63,904 bases of DNA from RGIG2945 sp045540355 (GCA_045540355.1 JAZQHB010000064.1:1-63904), one strand, 5' to 3'. Positions 51,166-60,394 are shown, counted from the first letter of the stretch. Made by a program: numbers and translations. Notes: generated by a model from the sequence alone, not told the origin.

Positions 51166-53661
51166 TTATTCTCCAGTTGTTTCTTCTACTTCGTCCTTGC
51201 GTGTGCCCTCGTCTTCGGGAAGTTCATCTGTTTCTGAATCTTCCTCTGTCGGTGCGGTGGTGATTGTAACGAGCTTTTCGCCCTCTGTTACTCTCATTAC
51301 ACGGACACCCTTTGACGGCCTTGCGAATGTGCTGATGCCTGCGGCGGAAATTCTTATGATAATTCCGTCAGATGCGATTAAGATTATATCTTCATCTTCG
51401 TCGATAACTCTGATTGCGGCAACATCACCATATTTCGCAACGCGGTAATTAAGAAGTCCCTTACCGCCTCTTGACTGGATTCTGTAATCGGTCGGTTCGC
51501 TCTTTCTTCCGTAGCCTGTTTCGGAAACTGTGAGAATCTTTGCACCCTCACGAATAACATCCATACCGATAACCTCATCGCCGTCGTTGAGTGCAATAGA
51601 TTTAACGCCCCTTGCTGTTCTGCCGATTGCTCTTGCATCGTTTTCGTTGAAGCGGATAGCCATACCCTTCTTTGTGGCAACGATTAAATCATCATCACCT
51701 GAAGTAACACGAACCCATGCAAGCTCGTCACCCTCGTCAAGATTGATTGCGATAAGTCCGTTCTTGCGGACATTTTTATATTCTGAAAGCTTTGTTCTCT
51801 TGATGATACCTGCTCTTGTTACCATGCAGAGATAAAGGTCTTCGTCAACCTGCGGTACCTGAATCATTGCGGAAATCTTTTCGTCAGATTCAATCGGAAG
51901 AAGATTTACAATGTTCATGCCCTTACTTGTTCTGCTGCCTTCGGGAATTTCGTAACCCTTCAGGCGGTATGTCTTACCCGCAGTTGTGAAGAACATTACG
52001 AAATCGTGAGTTGAGCAGGTGAACATCGTCTGAGCGACATCTTCTTCTCGTCTTGTCATACCCTTGACGCCCTTACCACCGCGATTCTGTGTCTGATAAA
52101 CATCAACGGGCTGTCGTTTGATATAACCCATGGAAGTGAGTGTGAATACACAGTTTTCTTCAGGAATAAGGTCTTCAATGTCAACCTCGCCTGTAACATT
52201 CTCAATGCTTGTACGGCGGTCATCACCGAATTTATCCTTGATGGCAGTAAGCTCTGTTTTGATTATTTCAAAGACTCTTGCGGGTGTTGCAAGAATGTCG
52301 AGGAAGTCAGCAATTTTTGCTTTCAAAGCAGCCAATTCTTCTTCAATTTTTTCTCTTTCAAGACCTGTCAGCTGACCCAAACGCATCTGAACGATAGCTT
52401 GTGCCTGAACATCGGTAAGTCCGAAGCGTTCAACAAGTCTTGCTTTACCTGTCGGCTGGTCAGGTGATGAACGGAGAATCGAAATTACTTCATCTATGAA
52501 ATCGAGTGCAATCTTCAAGCCTTCTAAGATATGAGCTCTTTCCTGTGCTTTCTTGAGTTCAAACTGTGTGCGTCTTGTGATGATATTCTGCTGATGTGCG
52601 ATGTAGTATTCCAGAATCTGCTTGAGTGTAAGGACTTTCGGAACACCGTCAACAAGTGTAAGCAATATTGTACCGAAGGTTGTCTGCATCTGGGTGAAAG
52701 AATAAAGCTGATTAAGTACAACCTGAGGATTTGCATCTCTTTTCAGGTCGATAACAACATTAAGTCCTTCTCTCGAAGAATAGTCGTTGATGTCAGAAAT
52801 ACCTTCAATTCTCTTATCTTTTACAAGGTCAGCGATACTTTCAATGAGCTTTGCTTTGTTGACCTGATACGGAAGCTCTGTTACGCTGATTGAAAAACGA
52901 CCGTTTTTGTTTTCAACAATCTCAGCCTTTGCACGAAGTGTGATTTTGCCTCGACCTGTTGCATAAGCTGCACGGATACCCGAGCGACCCATGATAGTAC
53001 CCGCAGTCGGGAAATCGGGTCCTTTGATAAACTGCATGATATCCTCAAGCTCCGCTTCGGGATTATCTATAACGAGGCAAACTGCGTCAATAACCTCACG
53101 AAGATTGTGAGGCGGAATATTGGTTGCCATACCGACTGCGATGCCTGATGAGCCGTTGACTAAAAGGTTGGGATATTTTGAAGGAAGAACGGTGGGCTCT
53201 TTAAGACGGTCGTCATAGTTGGGTGTAAAGTCAACCGTGTCCTTATCAATATCAGATAACATCTCCATGGAAATTTTGCTCATTCTGGACTCTGTGTAAC
53301 GGTAAGCAGCCGGCGGGTCACCGTCGATTGAGCCGAAGTTACCGTGACCGTCAACAAGCATATATCTCATTGAGAAATCCTGAGCAAGACGAACCATTGC
53401 ATCATAAACAGATGCGTCACCGTGGGGATGATATCTACCCAGAACGGCACCGACTGTATCGGCACACTTACGGTAAGCCTTTTCGGGGTAGAGGTTGTTC
53501 TCAAACATTGTATAAAGTATGCGTCTGTGAACGGGCTTTAAGCCGTCACGCACATCGGGAAGTGCACGAGATGTGATAACAGACATGGAGTAGTCAAGAT
53601 ATGACTTACGCATCTCGCTGTTTATATCAACATTTATGAGTTTTTGATTTTCGTAATCCAT
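51166..53661 (-). CDS. gyrA: DNA gyrase subunit A
   Basis: GyrA is the breaking-rejoining subunit of gyrase. The 831-aa protein carries the catalytic Tyr121 in AAYRYTE, the tower and coiled-coil regions, the GyrA box QNRGGKG and a six-bladed C-terminal wrapping domain with an acidic tail. In the quinolone region it reads HPHGDASVYD, with Ala at position 83 and Asp at 87. It stands apart from gyrB and dnaA, with its own promoter. Confidence 0.97.
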   Translation of the reverse strand: MDYENQKLINVDINSEMRKSYLDYSMSVITSRALPDVRDGLKPVHRRILYTMFENNLYPEKAYRKCADTVGAVLGRYHPHGDASVYDAMVRLAQDFSMRYMLVDGHGNFGSIDGDPPAAYRYTESRMSKISMEMLSDIDKDTVDFTPNYDDRLKEPTVLPSKYPNLLVNGSSGIAVGMATNIPPHNLREVIDAVCLVIDNPEAELEDIMQFIKGPDFPTAGTIMGRSGIRAAYATGRGKITLRAKAEIVENKNGRFSISVTELPYQVNKAKLIESIADLVKDKRIEGISDINDYSSREGLNVVIDLKRDANPQVVLNQLYSFTQMQTTFGTILLTLVDGVPKVLTLKQILEYYIAHQQNIITRRTQFELKKAQERAHILEGLKIALDFIDEVISILRSSPDQPTGKARLVERFGLTDVQAQAIVQMRLGQLTGLEREKIEEELAALKAKIADFLDILATPARVFEIIKTELTAIKDKFGDDRRTSIENVTGEVDIEDLIPEENCVFTLTSMGYIKRQPVDVYQTQNRGGKGVKGMTRREEDVAQTMFTCSTHDFVMFFTTAGKTYRLKGYEIPEGSRTSKGMNIVNLLPIESDEKISAMIQVPQVDEDLYLCMVTRAGIIKRTKLSEYKNVRKNGLIAINLDEGDELAWVRVTSGDDDLIVATKKGMAIRFNENDARAIGRTARGVKSIALNDGDEVIGMDVIREGAKILTVSETGYGRKSEPTDYRIQSRGGKGLLNYRVAKYGDVAAIRVIDEDEDIILIASDGIIIRISAAGISTFARPSKGVRVMRVTEGEKLVTITTAPTEEDSETDELPEDEGTRKDEVEETTGE

Positions 53662-53723
53662 AGGACACCAACTTCCTGTATTATATATATAAATATATTT
53701 TCTGCTAAATTTTATTACATTTA

Positions 53724-53752
53724 ATTATACAATATTTTTTGAAAAATTGCAA
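53724..53752 (-). promoter_or_regulatory. gyrA promoter
   Basis: On the minus strand TTGCAA (53747-53752), 17 nt and TATAAT (53724-53729). Confidence 0.7.
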
Positions 53753-53783
53753 GCCAAAACAATAAATAAAAACACTTGAAAAA

Positions 53784-53812
53784 TTGACAAGCATGATATA
53801 TAATAATAAAAT
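53784..53812 (+). promoter_or_regulatory. Acyl-CoA synthetase promoter
   Basis: TTGACA (53784-53789), 17 nt and TAAAAT (53807-53812), divergent from the gyrA promoter 32 bp away. Confidence 0.65.
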
Positions 53813-53846
53813 CAGTAAATTTCAATTTTTGCGAAAGGAGAATTTT

Positions 53847-55520
53847 ATGGCAACGCAGAAGTTTATGGAACGCACCCTCGGTGAACAGATTGCTTTGATG
53901 GCAGAAAAATATCCTGATGACATCATGATTAACTACACCGACAGGGACTACAAAAGAACTTGGAAAGAGTTCAACGAAGAATGTGAAATTATAGCAAGAG
54001 GGTTCATGTCGCTCGGATTGAAAAAAGGAAGTCATATTTCTATTTGGGCAACGAATGTTCCTGCGTGGCTACTAACTTTCTTCGGTTCGGCAAAAATGGG
54101 CGGTGTACTTGTTACCGTCAACACAAGCTATAAGATTTTTGAATTGGAATATCAGCTCCGTCAGTCAGATGCAAATGCAATTGTTATGATAGACGGCTTT
54201 AAAGGCACAAGCTATGTCGATATTGTAAACGAGCTTATTCCCGAGTTGAAGGATTCTGAGCCCGGCAACCTTTGCTGTGATAAATTCCCCTGCCTTAAAT
54301 CTATCATCTATGCAGGCGAAGAAGAATGTCCCAAGGGTATGGTGGACTTCAAAGACCTTTATACACTTGCAGAGAAAACACCCGTCGAAGAATTTGAAGC
54401 AGTAAGAGATTCCTGCGATTGTAAGGAAGTTGTAAATATTCAGTACACATCAGGTACAACAGGCTTCCCTAAGGGTGTTATGCTTACCCACTACAACATA
54501 CTTAATAACGGACAGACTATCGGCGACAGCATGAACTTTACTCATGCCGATAAGCTTTGCATTACCGTACCGTTCTTCCATTGCTTCGGAATGGTGCTTG
54601 CTCTGATGTCCTGTATTACACACGGAACCGGCTTTGTTCCGATTGATATGTATAAACCCGTAAAGGTTATGGATGCACTTGTAAACGAAAAATGCACCGC
54701 AGTTCACGGTGTTCCGACAATGTTTATCGGTATGCTTGAGCACCCCGATTTTGATAAATATGATTTCTCAAATATGAGAACGGGCATCATGGCAGGTTCA
54801 CCTTGCCCCGTCAAGGCGATGGAAGATGTTATTGAAAAAATGCACATGAATGAAATAGTTATCGTTTTCGGTCAGACAGAAGCATCACCCGGTTGCACAA
54901 TGACAAGAACAACCGATTCAATCGAACGCCGTTGCACAACCGTCGGTCGTGCATTCCCCGGTGTTGAATGCAGAGTTATAGACCCCGAAACAGGTAAGGA
55001 AGTTCCCGACGGAGAAATCGGTGAATTCTGTGCGAGGGGCTACAACATAATGAAGGGTTATTACAAAATGCCCGAAGCTACTGCTCAGGCTATTGATGAA
55101 GACGGTTGGCTTCACTCAGGCGACCTTGTTATGCGTGACAGCGAAGGCTACTTCAAAGTAACCGGCAGACTTAAGGATATGATTATCCGCGGCGGTGAAA
55201 ATATTTACCCCAAGGAGCTTGAAGAATGTCTTTATCATCATCCGCAGGTCAAGGATGTTCAGGTTATCGGTGTTCCGAGTAAAAAGTACGGCGAGGAAGT
55301 CTGTGCCTGTGTTATCCTCAAGGACGGCGAAACTGCTACAGAGGAAGATATCAAGGAATATTATAAGAACAATGTAGCGTTCTTCAAAATTCCCAAATAT
55401 ATCTGGTTCATGGACGAATTCCCGATGAATGCTGCAGGTAAAATCAAGAAGTTTGAGCTTCGTGAAATGGCAGTTGAGCAGTTCTCATTGCATACAGATA
55501 ATTCAATCGAAACAGCTTAA
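53847..55520 (+). CDS. AMP-forming acyl-CoA synthetase
   Basis: This 557-aa adenylate-forming ligase activates a carboxylic acid, probably a fatty acid, with ATP and CoA. Motifs: YTSGTTGFPKG (200-210), then GQTEASPGC, GWLHSGDLVMRDSEGYFKVTGR and the catalytic Lys in NAAGKIKKFELRE. The ATG at 53847 follows AAAGGAGAATTTT; the longer upstream frame has no binding site. It has its own promoter and no lipid-metabolism neighbours. Confidence 0.9.
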   Translation: MATQKFMERTLGEQIALMAEKYPDDIMINYTDRDYKRTWKEFNEECEIIARGFMSLGLKKGSHISIWATNVPAWLLTFFGSAKMGGVLVTVNTSYKIFELEYQLRQSDANAIVMIDGFKGTSYVDIVNELIPELKDSEPGNLCCDKFPCLKSIIYAGEEECPKGMVDFKDLYTLAEKTPVEEFEAVRDSCDCKEVVNIQYTSGTTGFPKGVMLTHYNILNNGQTIGDSMNFTHADKLCITVPFFHCFGMVLALMSCITHGTGFVPIDMYKPVKVMDALVNEKCTAVHGVPTMFIGMLEHPDFDKYDFSNMRTGIMAGSPCPVKAMEDVIEKMHMNEIVIVFGQTEASPGCTMTRTTDSIERRCTTVGRAFPGVECRVIDPETGKEVPDGEIGEFCARGYNIMKGYYKMPEATAQAIDEDGWLHSGDLVMRDSEGYFKVTGRLKDMIIRGGENIYPKELEECLYHHPQVKDVQVIGVPSKKYGEEVCACVILKDGETATEEDIKEYYKNNVAFFKIPKYIWFMDEFPMNAAGKIKKFELREMAVEQFSLHTDNSIETA

Positions 55521-55522
55521 AG

Positions 55523-55660
55523 GTTTGGCTATATTTGCCCATAGCACCGTTTTTCGTTCGGCGATGTATCTCAATACTATCGCCTTGCTCAAAACAGCAC
55601 TATGAACAAATCTATCTCAAACCGATTGAGGAATGGCTATATTTGCTCATAGCACTATTT
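55523..55660. repeat. Structured intergenic repeat, copy 2 plus partial third
   Basis: It aligns with 42246-42377. The inner stem here is GGCGAT (55560-55565) with ATCGCC (55579-55584), and apical GTAT/ATAC again flanks CTCA. A partial extra unit, TGGCTATATTTGCTCATAGCAC, follows at 55634. The conserved string TATCTCAAACC occurs in both copies. Confidence 0.65.
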
Positions 55661-55662
55661 AA

Positions 55663-55704
55663 ATGCAAAGTGCAGAATGTCGGGTGGGCTTCGCCAACAC
55701 CCAA
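55663..55704 (+). repeat. REP-like repeat
   Basis: AGTGCAGAATGTCGGGTGGG is followed by CTTCGCCAACACCC. It belongs to the family seen at 1075, 42381 and 49963. Confidence 0.5.
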
Positions 55705-55738
55705 CTAATGTTAAATCCGTGAGAAAGGAAGAATTTGA

Positions 55739-56548
55739 ATGAAACTATCTTTTTCAACACTCGGTTGTCCGAGTTGGAGTTTTAATGATATACTTTCAAC
55801 CGCTAAAGATTTAGGTTTTGACGGTATTGAAATCAGAGGTATCGGCAGCGTTATGTATGCTCCGAAAATTGAGAGCTTCTCAAAGGATAACTGTGAGGCA
55901 CTCAAAGAAAAATTAGCAAAAAGAGGGCTTGAAATTCCGATATTCAGCTCGGGTGCGGCTCTTGCAGACACAAACAAGGCAGAGGCGTCTTTTGTTGAAG
56001 CGTGTGATTATATAAACTGTGCCGCAAGAATGGGTGTCAAATATGTTCGTATTATGGGCACCGACAGACCCGAAATCACAGACGGCGACTTTGAGCTTTG
56101 TGCAAAGCTTTACGGTCTTATCTGCGAATACGGTAAGATTATGGGCGTAACACCGCTTATCGAAACAAACGGCAAGCTTTCAAGCTCCGATGAGATGCTG
56201 AAGCTCCTTGAAAAAACCGCTTCCGACAATGTCGGTGTTCTTTGGGATTTGCATCATACGGTAAGATACGGCAATGAAACACCCGAAGAAACAATCAAAA
56301 AGCTCGGCGACAAAATAAAGCATGTTCACCTCAAAGACTCCGTAATGTCTGACGGCAAGGTTGTTTATAAGATGACCGGCTACGGTGACATACCGCTTAA
56401 AGAGACTATAGCTGAACTCGGAAAATCGGGTTACGAAGGCTATGTTTCGCTCGAATGGGTAAAAAGATGGCAGCCTGACTTGCAGGAATCGGGCATAATT
56501 TTCGAAAGCTTTGCAAGTTACATAAAGGATTTGTTTAAAAAAATATAA
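55739..56548 (+). CDS. Sugar phosphate isomerase/epimerase (AP-endonuclease-2 fold)
   Basis: This 269-aa TIM-barrel protein has STLGCPSWSFNDIL, LGFDGIEIRGIG, TPLIETNGK, VLWDLHHTVRYG and HVHLKDS, which carry the metal-binding Glu, Asp and His of the xylose-isomerase-like family. It probably isomerises or epimerises a sugar or sugar acid; the substrate is unknown. GAAAGGAAG precedes the ATG. It has no carbohydrate-gene neighbours. Confidence 0.82.
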   Translation: MKLSFSTLGCPSWSFNDILSTAKDLGFDGIEIRGIGSVMYAPKIESFSKDNCEALKEKLAKRGLEIPIFSSGAALADTNKAEASFVEACDYINCAARMGVKYVRIMGTDRPEITDGDFELCAKLYGLICEYGKIMGVTPLIETNGKLSSSDEMLKLLEKTASDNVGVLWDLHHTVRYGNETPEETIKKLGDKIKHVHLKDSVMSDGKVVYKMTGYGDIPLKETIAELGKSGYEGYVSLEWVKRWQPDLQESGIIFESFASYIKDLFKKI

Positions 56549-56575
56549 ATTTTATACTTATTTTATATAAAAAGC

Positions 56576-56604
56576 TTGACAATTGCCTTGTTAAGGTATA
56601 AAAT
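56576..56604 (+). promoter_or_regulatory. Promoter of secreted DUF6273-like protein
   Basis: TTGACA (56576-56581), 17 nt and TAAAAT (56599-56604). Confidence 0.65.
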
Positions 56605-56666
56605 TTAGTTGATCGTAGTGTAGTTTTACTATGCACAAAAACAAATTTTTTCGGAGGAAGAAAATT

Positions 56667-57827
56667 ATGAAAGCATTTAAAAAGACATTATCCGTTATCT
56701 TAGCTATCATGATGGTACTCGCAGTAACACCGCTTTCATTCGCAGCAGTTGATTCTTCAATCGTTGCTGTCGGCGATGTTGTTACATTCGGTATTTATGA
56801 GCAGGACGATAACGCAGAAACACAGGACGCTCTTGAATGGATCGTAGTAGGCAAAGACGGTGATGCACTTGAGCTTATCACAAAGTATATCATCAACACA
56901 AATACACCTCTTGCAACAGCACAGAACAATGCTGGTACATGGGGTTCTTTCAGTAAGGCTTACACAAGCTTTATTCCCGGCTTCTTGACTTCAGCTTTAA
57001 CAGACAAGGAAAAATCAGCTATTATCCCCAAGAACAACAATGCGGTTGACCAGCAGGGCGTTGCTCTCGGCGATGATTTGGTATATCTTCCCTCAATTGC
57101 AGATATAAATGCTGCTTTTGCAACAAACGATGCAAGAATTTCTTCAAATACTGCAGTTGCAGCTAAGACAAGAAATGCTACACCTGCAGGAGAGCCTGCA
57201 AACTATTTGCTCAGAGATGATGCATACAAAAAGAACGCAAGAACATTCTATGCTAACTTTGTTGATGCTGCAGGTGTTGTTAATGTTGCACCCGAAGGAG
57301 AATTGTCTGCAGCTAAGTCACAGACAGTTGGTCTTCGTCTTATGACAAATGTTGATATTTCTAAGCTCTTTACAACCGGTAAAGACGAAGCAACAGGCGT
57401 TATTCCGTTGCTTGGTACACTTGGTACTCATAAGGTAGTATGGCAGTGTAAGTGCATCGATGCAGAAGGCAATGAAACAATCACTACATTCAAGTTCTAC
57501 GATGCAAACAACAACCTCATCGACTATCAGCTTGTTGACCACGGTGATGCTGCAGTTCCGCCCGAAGAAAATGACATCATCGCTCACAGATCTAACTATC
57601 ATCAGGGTTATGATTTCGTTGGTTGGGATCAGGATTACAGCGAAGTTACAGAAGATATGGTAATTACAGCTGTTTATGAAGAAATTCCCGAAGTCGGCAT
57701 CATTGAACAGATTTTCAATTGGATCAGATCCTTGTTCGTATTGCTTCTCAGCATTATCGAAACAGAAGTTCTTCCCGTTATCAATGAATGGCTTGAAGCT
57801 AACTTAGGCTTCCAGATTGAATGGTAA
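56667..57827 (+). CDS. Secreted protein with DUF6273-like domain (paralogue 1)
   Basis: This 386-aa exported protein has a signal peptide (about 1-27, ending PLSFAA) and a DUF6273-like domain (about 30-240) with VVTFGIYEQDDNAETQDALE, SNTAVAAKTRNATPAG and YLLRDDAYKKNARTFYANFV. A beta-rich region with WQCKCIDAEGNETITTF resembles a short InlB-B-type repeat ending VYEE. A C-terminal amphipathic or membrane helix (IFNWIRSLFVLLLSIIETEV) may hold it at the membrane. Its own promoter and GGAGGAAG site support the ATG at 56667. It is followed by a close paralogue. Confidence 0.75.
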   Translation: MKAFKKTLSVILAIMMVLAVTPLSFAAVDSSIVAVGDVVTFGIYEQDDNAETQDALEWIVVGKDGDALELITKYIINTNTPLATAQNNAGTWGSFSKAYTSFIPGFLTSALTDKEKSAIIPKNNNAVDQQGVALGDDLVYLPSIADINAAFATNDARISSNTAVAAKTRNATPAGEPANYLLRDDAYKKNARTFYANFVDAAGVVNVAPEGELSAAKSQTVGLRLMTNVDISKLFTTGKDEATGVIPLLGTLGTHKVVWQCKCIDAEGNETITTFKFYDANNNLIDYQLVDHGDAAVPPEENDIIAHRSNYHQGYDFVGWDQDYSEVTEDMVITAVYEEIPEVGIIEQIFNWIRSLFVLLLSIIETEVLPVINEWLEANLGFQIEW

Positions 57828-57838
57828 TTAAATATTAA

Positions 57839-57875
57839 AACAATCCCCTCGGTATGTACTGAGGGGATTGTTGAT
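57839..57875. terminator. Terminator between the two paralogues
   Basis: ACAATCCCCTC (to 57850) pairs with GAGGGGATTGT (57861-57871) and is followed by TGATTAT. Confidence 0.7.
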
Positions 57876-57911
57876 TATATGGCTACAATAAAAATTCAAG
57901 GAGGAAAAGTC

Positions 57912-59090
57912 ATGACGGGTTTTAAAAAATTGTTGTCAGTTATGTTGGCAGTTACTATGATTATTTCGGTAATGCCTACTGTTTTTGCGGCAAGTGATTC
58001 AAAAACTTTTGCCAAAGGTGATGTTGTTACATTCGGTATTTATGAGCAGGACGATAACGCAGAAACACAGGACGCTCTTGAATGGATTATTGCAGATAAA
58101 GACGGTGATGTACTTAAGCTTATCACGAAACACATCGTCAACACGACGACACCTCTTGCAACAGCACAGAACAATGCGGGAACATGGGGAGCATGCAGTG
58201 AAGTTCGCACAGAATTTATACCTGATTTTGTGAATGAGAGTTTCACAGAAAACGAAAAAGCAGCAATCATTCCTACAAACAATAATGCGGTTGACCAAAA
58301 CGGTGTGGTTATCGGTGAAGATTTGGTGTATATTCCTTCAATTGCAGAGATTAGCGAAATGTTTGAAACAGATGCAGACAGAGTTTCTTCAAACACACCG
58401 ATTGCGGCTAAGACAAGAAATGCTACACCCGCAGGCGAAGGTGCTTGTTATTTGCTCAGAGATGACGCATATAAAATGAATGCAAGAACATATTATGCTA
58501 ACTATGTAGACGGTGAAGGAAAAATTCGCGTTGCACCCGATGGCGAAATGGCTGCAACCAAGTCACAGACGGTTGGTATACGGCTTGTGACAAGAATAAA
58601 TGCAAATGATTTACACCCCAGACCCGAAAAGCACAAGGTTGTATTTCAATGCAAGCATATTGATGAAAACGGCAATGAAAAGAATTATTTTTTTCTGTTT
58701 GAGGACGGAAATCACAACATGGTTAATTATCAACTTGTTAACCATGGCGATTTGGCAGTAGTACCTGCGGAAGACGAAATAAAGAGACATCTCAATAATG
58801 AACACTACGGCGAGGATTATCTCGGATACAGGTGGTCTCCGAAACTAGAAGCTGTAACGGAAGATACAATATACACGCTTGTCCTTGAAGTTGAAGCACC
58901 GGTATTGCCAAAGCCTCCTGTGCATCCTTTTTTGGCATGGCTGGCATTGCAGGCTTCACTTGTGATTTCTTTAGTTGAAGAATTTGTAGAAATAAACTTT
59001 CCTGAGAGCACCTTCAAAGATACGCTGATTGAAAAACTTGATATTATTTCTCTTTATTTGCTTGAGTTATATGGTCCGTATCTATGGTAA
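57912..59090 (+). CDS. Secreted protein with DUF6273-like domain (paralogue 2)
   Basis: This 392-aa tandem copy of the 56667 gene has a signal peptide (about 1-27, ending TVFAAS), then the same domain with VVTFGIYEQDDNAETQDALE, SNTPIAAKTRNATPAG and YLLRDDAYKMNARTYYANYV. The C-terminal part differs (VLPKPPVHPFLAWLALQASL). A 68-bp stretch (58020-58087) is identical in DNA to 56775-56842, so duplication or gene conversion is recent there. AAGGAGGAAAA precedes the ATG. A separate promoter is not obvious, so read-through from paralogue 1 is possible. Confidence 0.75.
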   Translation: MTGFKKLLSVMLAVTMIISVMPTVFAASDSKTFAKGDVVTFGIYEQDDNAETQDALEWIIADKDGDVLKLITKHIVNTTTPLATAQNNAGTWGACSEVRTEFIPDFVNESFTENEKAAIIPTNNNAVDQNGVVIGEDLVYIPSIAEISEMFETDADRVSSNTPIAAKTRNATPAGEGACYLLRDDAYKMNARTYYANYVDGEGKIRVAPDGEMAATKSQTVGIRLVTRINANDLHPRPEKHKVVFQCKHIDENGNEKNYFFLFEDGNHNMVNYQLVNHGDLAVVPAEDEIKRHLNNEHYGEDYLGYRWSPKLEAVTEDTIYTLVLEVEAPVLPKPPVHPFLAWLALQASLVISLVEEFVEINFPESTFKDTLIEKLDIISLYLLELYGPYLW

Positions 59091-59150
59091 TGATTTTTCA
59101 GAAAAATTCAGCTCAGAGATTTTTATAAAAATAAGCTAAGAGAAAAAACA

Positions 59151-59186
59151 GAAGTCTTTCCGTCGATTGTCGGAAAGACTTCTTGC
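59151..59186. terminator. Bidirectional terminator
   Basis: GAAGTCTTTCCG (59151-59162) pairs with CGGAAAGACTTC (59171-59182), with TTGCATTT after it. It separates the secreted paralogue from the convergent lipoprotein gene. Confidence 0.75.
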
Positions 59187-59188
59187 AT

Positions 59189-60214
59189 TTATCTGTAATA
59201 AAAATCAGATTCAGGAGGATAGCCGTCATAAAGCTCAAACTCTGTTATTAAATTAGATACATTTGAGAAAATATACTTATTATTATTTTCTGCAGCAGAT
59301 GCGTCAACAAAAATGAGGTTTGAATTCTGAATCATTTGCATTGCTAAATCGGAGCTCTCGACAAGCTGATACAATTCTGCAAGCTCGGCTGCCGAATAGG
59401 TGTTGTAATTGGAATATACGATTGAAGTTTTGCAACGGGTCATAAAAGTTTCAACTGCTTCGGGATGTTCTCTGAGATATTTATCAGTGACAATAACACA
59501 ATCCTGAACGATATTTGAAGCTCTGCGTTCTTTATAATCTTCAGCAGGGTCATAACAAACCTTCATGTCGGGATTCTGATTCATTATGAGTGTTGCAGCG
59601 GGTTCCGAAACCGCACAGTAATCAGCTTTTCCGGAGGTGGCTATTTTAATGAGATGGTCAGAATCATTTGCGTATTTAAAGTTCGGCATGAACGACCTGT
59701 CTCTGTATGTTGACTGCAAAGAAAAAATCAGGTACATAAGTGAAGATGTTTCAAGAGTTTTATTGCCGGGTGTATAAATCGGTTTGCCGGCAAAATTGTG
59801 TATTGACTGCACATCATTCTTGGTCGATAAAAGCTTTGTCGTCATGTATGATGCGGAATAAAGCATCTTGACGGGTGTCTTGCCTGTGTTATGATATCTT
59901 ACAGCGGAGACAAACGGAAGTGTTGCAACATCTATTTTGTTTTCGTCGAGAAGCTTGAAGATTTCGCTTTCGCTCGTTGCAATGCTTACATTATAATTGG
60001 TTTCGTTTTCTTCGGCATTTTTCATAAGCTCAAGCAAGCCTAATGTTGCAGAGTTGTTTTTCAGAACTGCAAGATTCAGCGAAGGTTCAGGTGCTTTTTT
60101 TGTGACCTCCTCTGCTATCTGAGTGACGGTGTTGTTACCGAATAATGAACAACCGCAACACGATAAAAGAAGTGCAAAAACAAGAAAAACCGAAAGAAGA
60201 TATTTTAGTTTCAT
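59189..60214 (-). CDS. Orphan substrate-binding lipoprotein (SsuA/NMT1-like)
   Basis: This 341-aa protein has a lipoprotein signal (FALLLSCCGCSLFG, lipidation at one of the cysteines near 20-23) and a periplasmic-binding fold of the SsuA/ThiY/NMT1 type: LNLAVLKNNSATLGLLELM, LLDENKIDVATLPFVSAVRY, GKADYCAVSEPAATLIM. The ATG at 60214 is chosen because the frame extension to 60253 runs through the structured leader. No permease or ATPase gene is adjacent, so it must borrow one or act as a sensor. Its leader contains several hairpins. Confidence 0.8.
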   Translation of the reverse strand: MKLKYLLSVFLVFALLLSCCGCSLFGNNTVTQIAEEVTKKAPEPSLNLAVLKNNSATLGLLELMKNAEENETNYNVSIATSESEIFKLLDENKIDVATLPFVSAVRYHNTGKTPVKMLYSASYMTTKLLSTKNDVQSIHNFAGKPIYTPGNKTLETSSLMYLIFSLQSTYRDRSFMPNFKYANDSDHLIKIATSGKADYCAVSEPAATLIMNQNPDMKVCYDPAEDYKERRASNIVQDCVIVTDKYLREHPEAVETFMTRCKTSIVYSNYNTYSAAELAELYQLVESSDLAMQMIQNSNLIFVDASAAENNNKYIFSNVSNLITEFELYDGYPPESDFYYR

Positions 60215-60327
60215 TATTTCTAAAGCCTTTCTGACTACATAAATAAACCACACTCACCTTGCAGTAGTCATGCAAGGTATGGGGAATTACTGTTTGAGAA
60301 ACAGTGTAGACACAATAATACATATAT
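60215..60327 (-). promoter_or_regulatory. Structured leader of the binding-protein gene
   Basis: On the minus strand the transcribed leader has a hairpin ACTGTTT-CTC-AAACAGT (within 60287-60304) and a hairpin ACCTTGCA-TGACTAC-TGCAAGGT (within about 60258-60281). The loop GACTAC can pair with GTAGTC near 60233-60238. It matches no riboswitch class I know and could be a regulatory RNA for the transported ligand. Confidence 0.45.
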
Positions 60328-60355
60328 ATTATACACCCAAAAAAAATGTTGTCAA
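60328..60355 (-). promoter_or_regulatory. Promoter of the binding-protein gene
   Basis: On the minus strand TTGACA (60350-60355), 16 nt and TATAAT (60328-60333). Only 10 bp separate it from the divergent tex promoter. Confidence 0.75.
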
Positions 60356-60365
60356 TATAAGATAT

Positions 60366-60394
60366 TTGACAAACTGTGTAATACATTGTAAAAT
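60366..60394 (+). promoter_or_regulatory. tex promoter
   Basis: TTGACA (60366-60371), 17 nt and TAAAAT (60389-60394), ahead of AGGAG and the ATG at 60426. Confidence 0.7.

Noticed and set aside
60215..60327. TPP or purine riboswitch ahead of the binding-protein gene
   Set aside because: The conserved CTGAGA and ACCTGATCTGG-type signatures of the TPP class, and the purine core, are absent on the leader strand.
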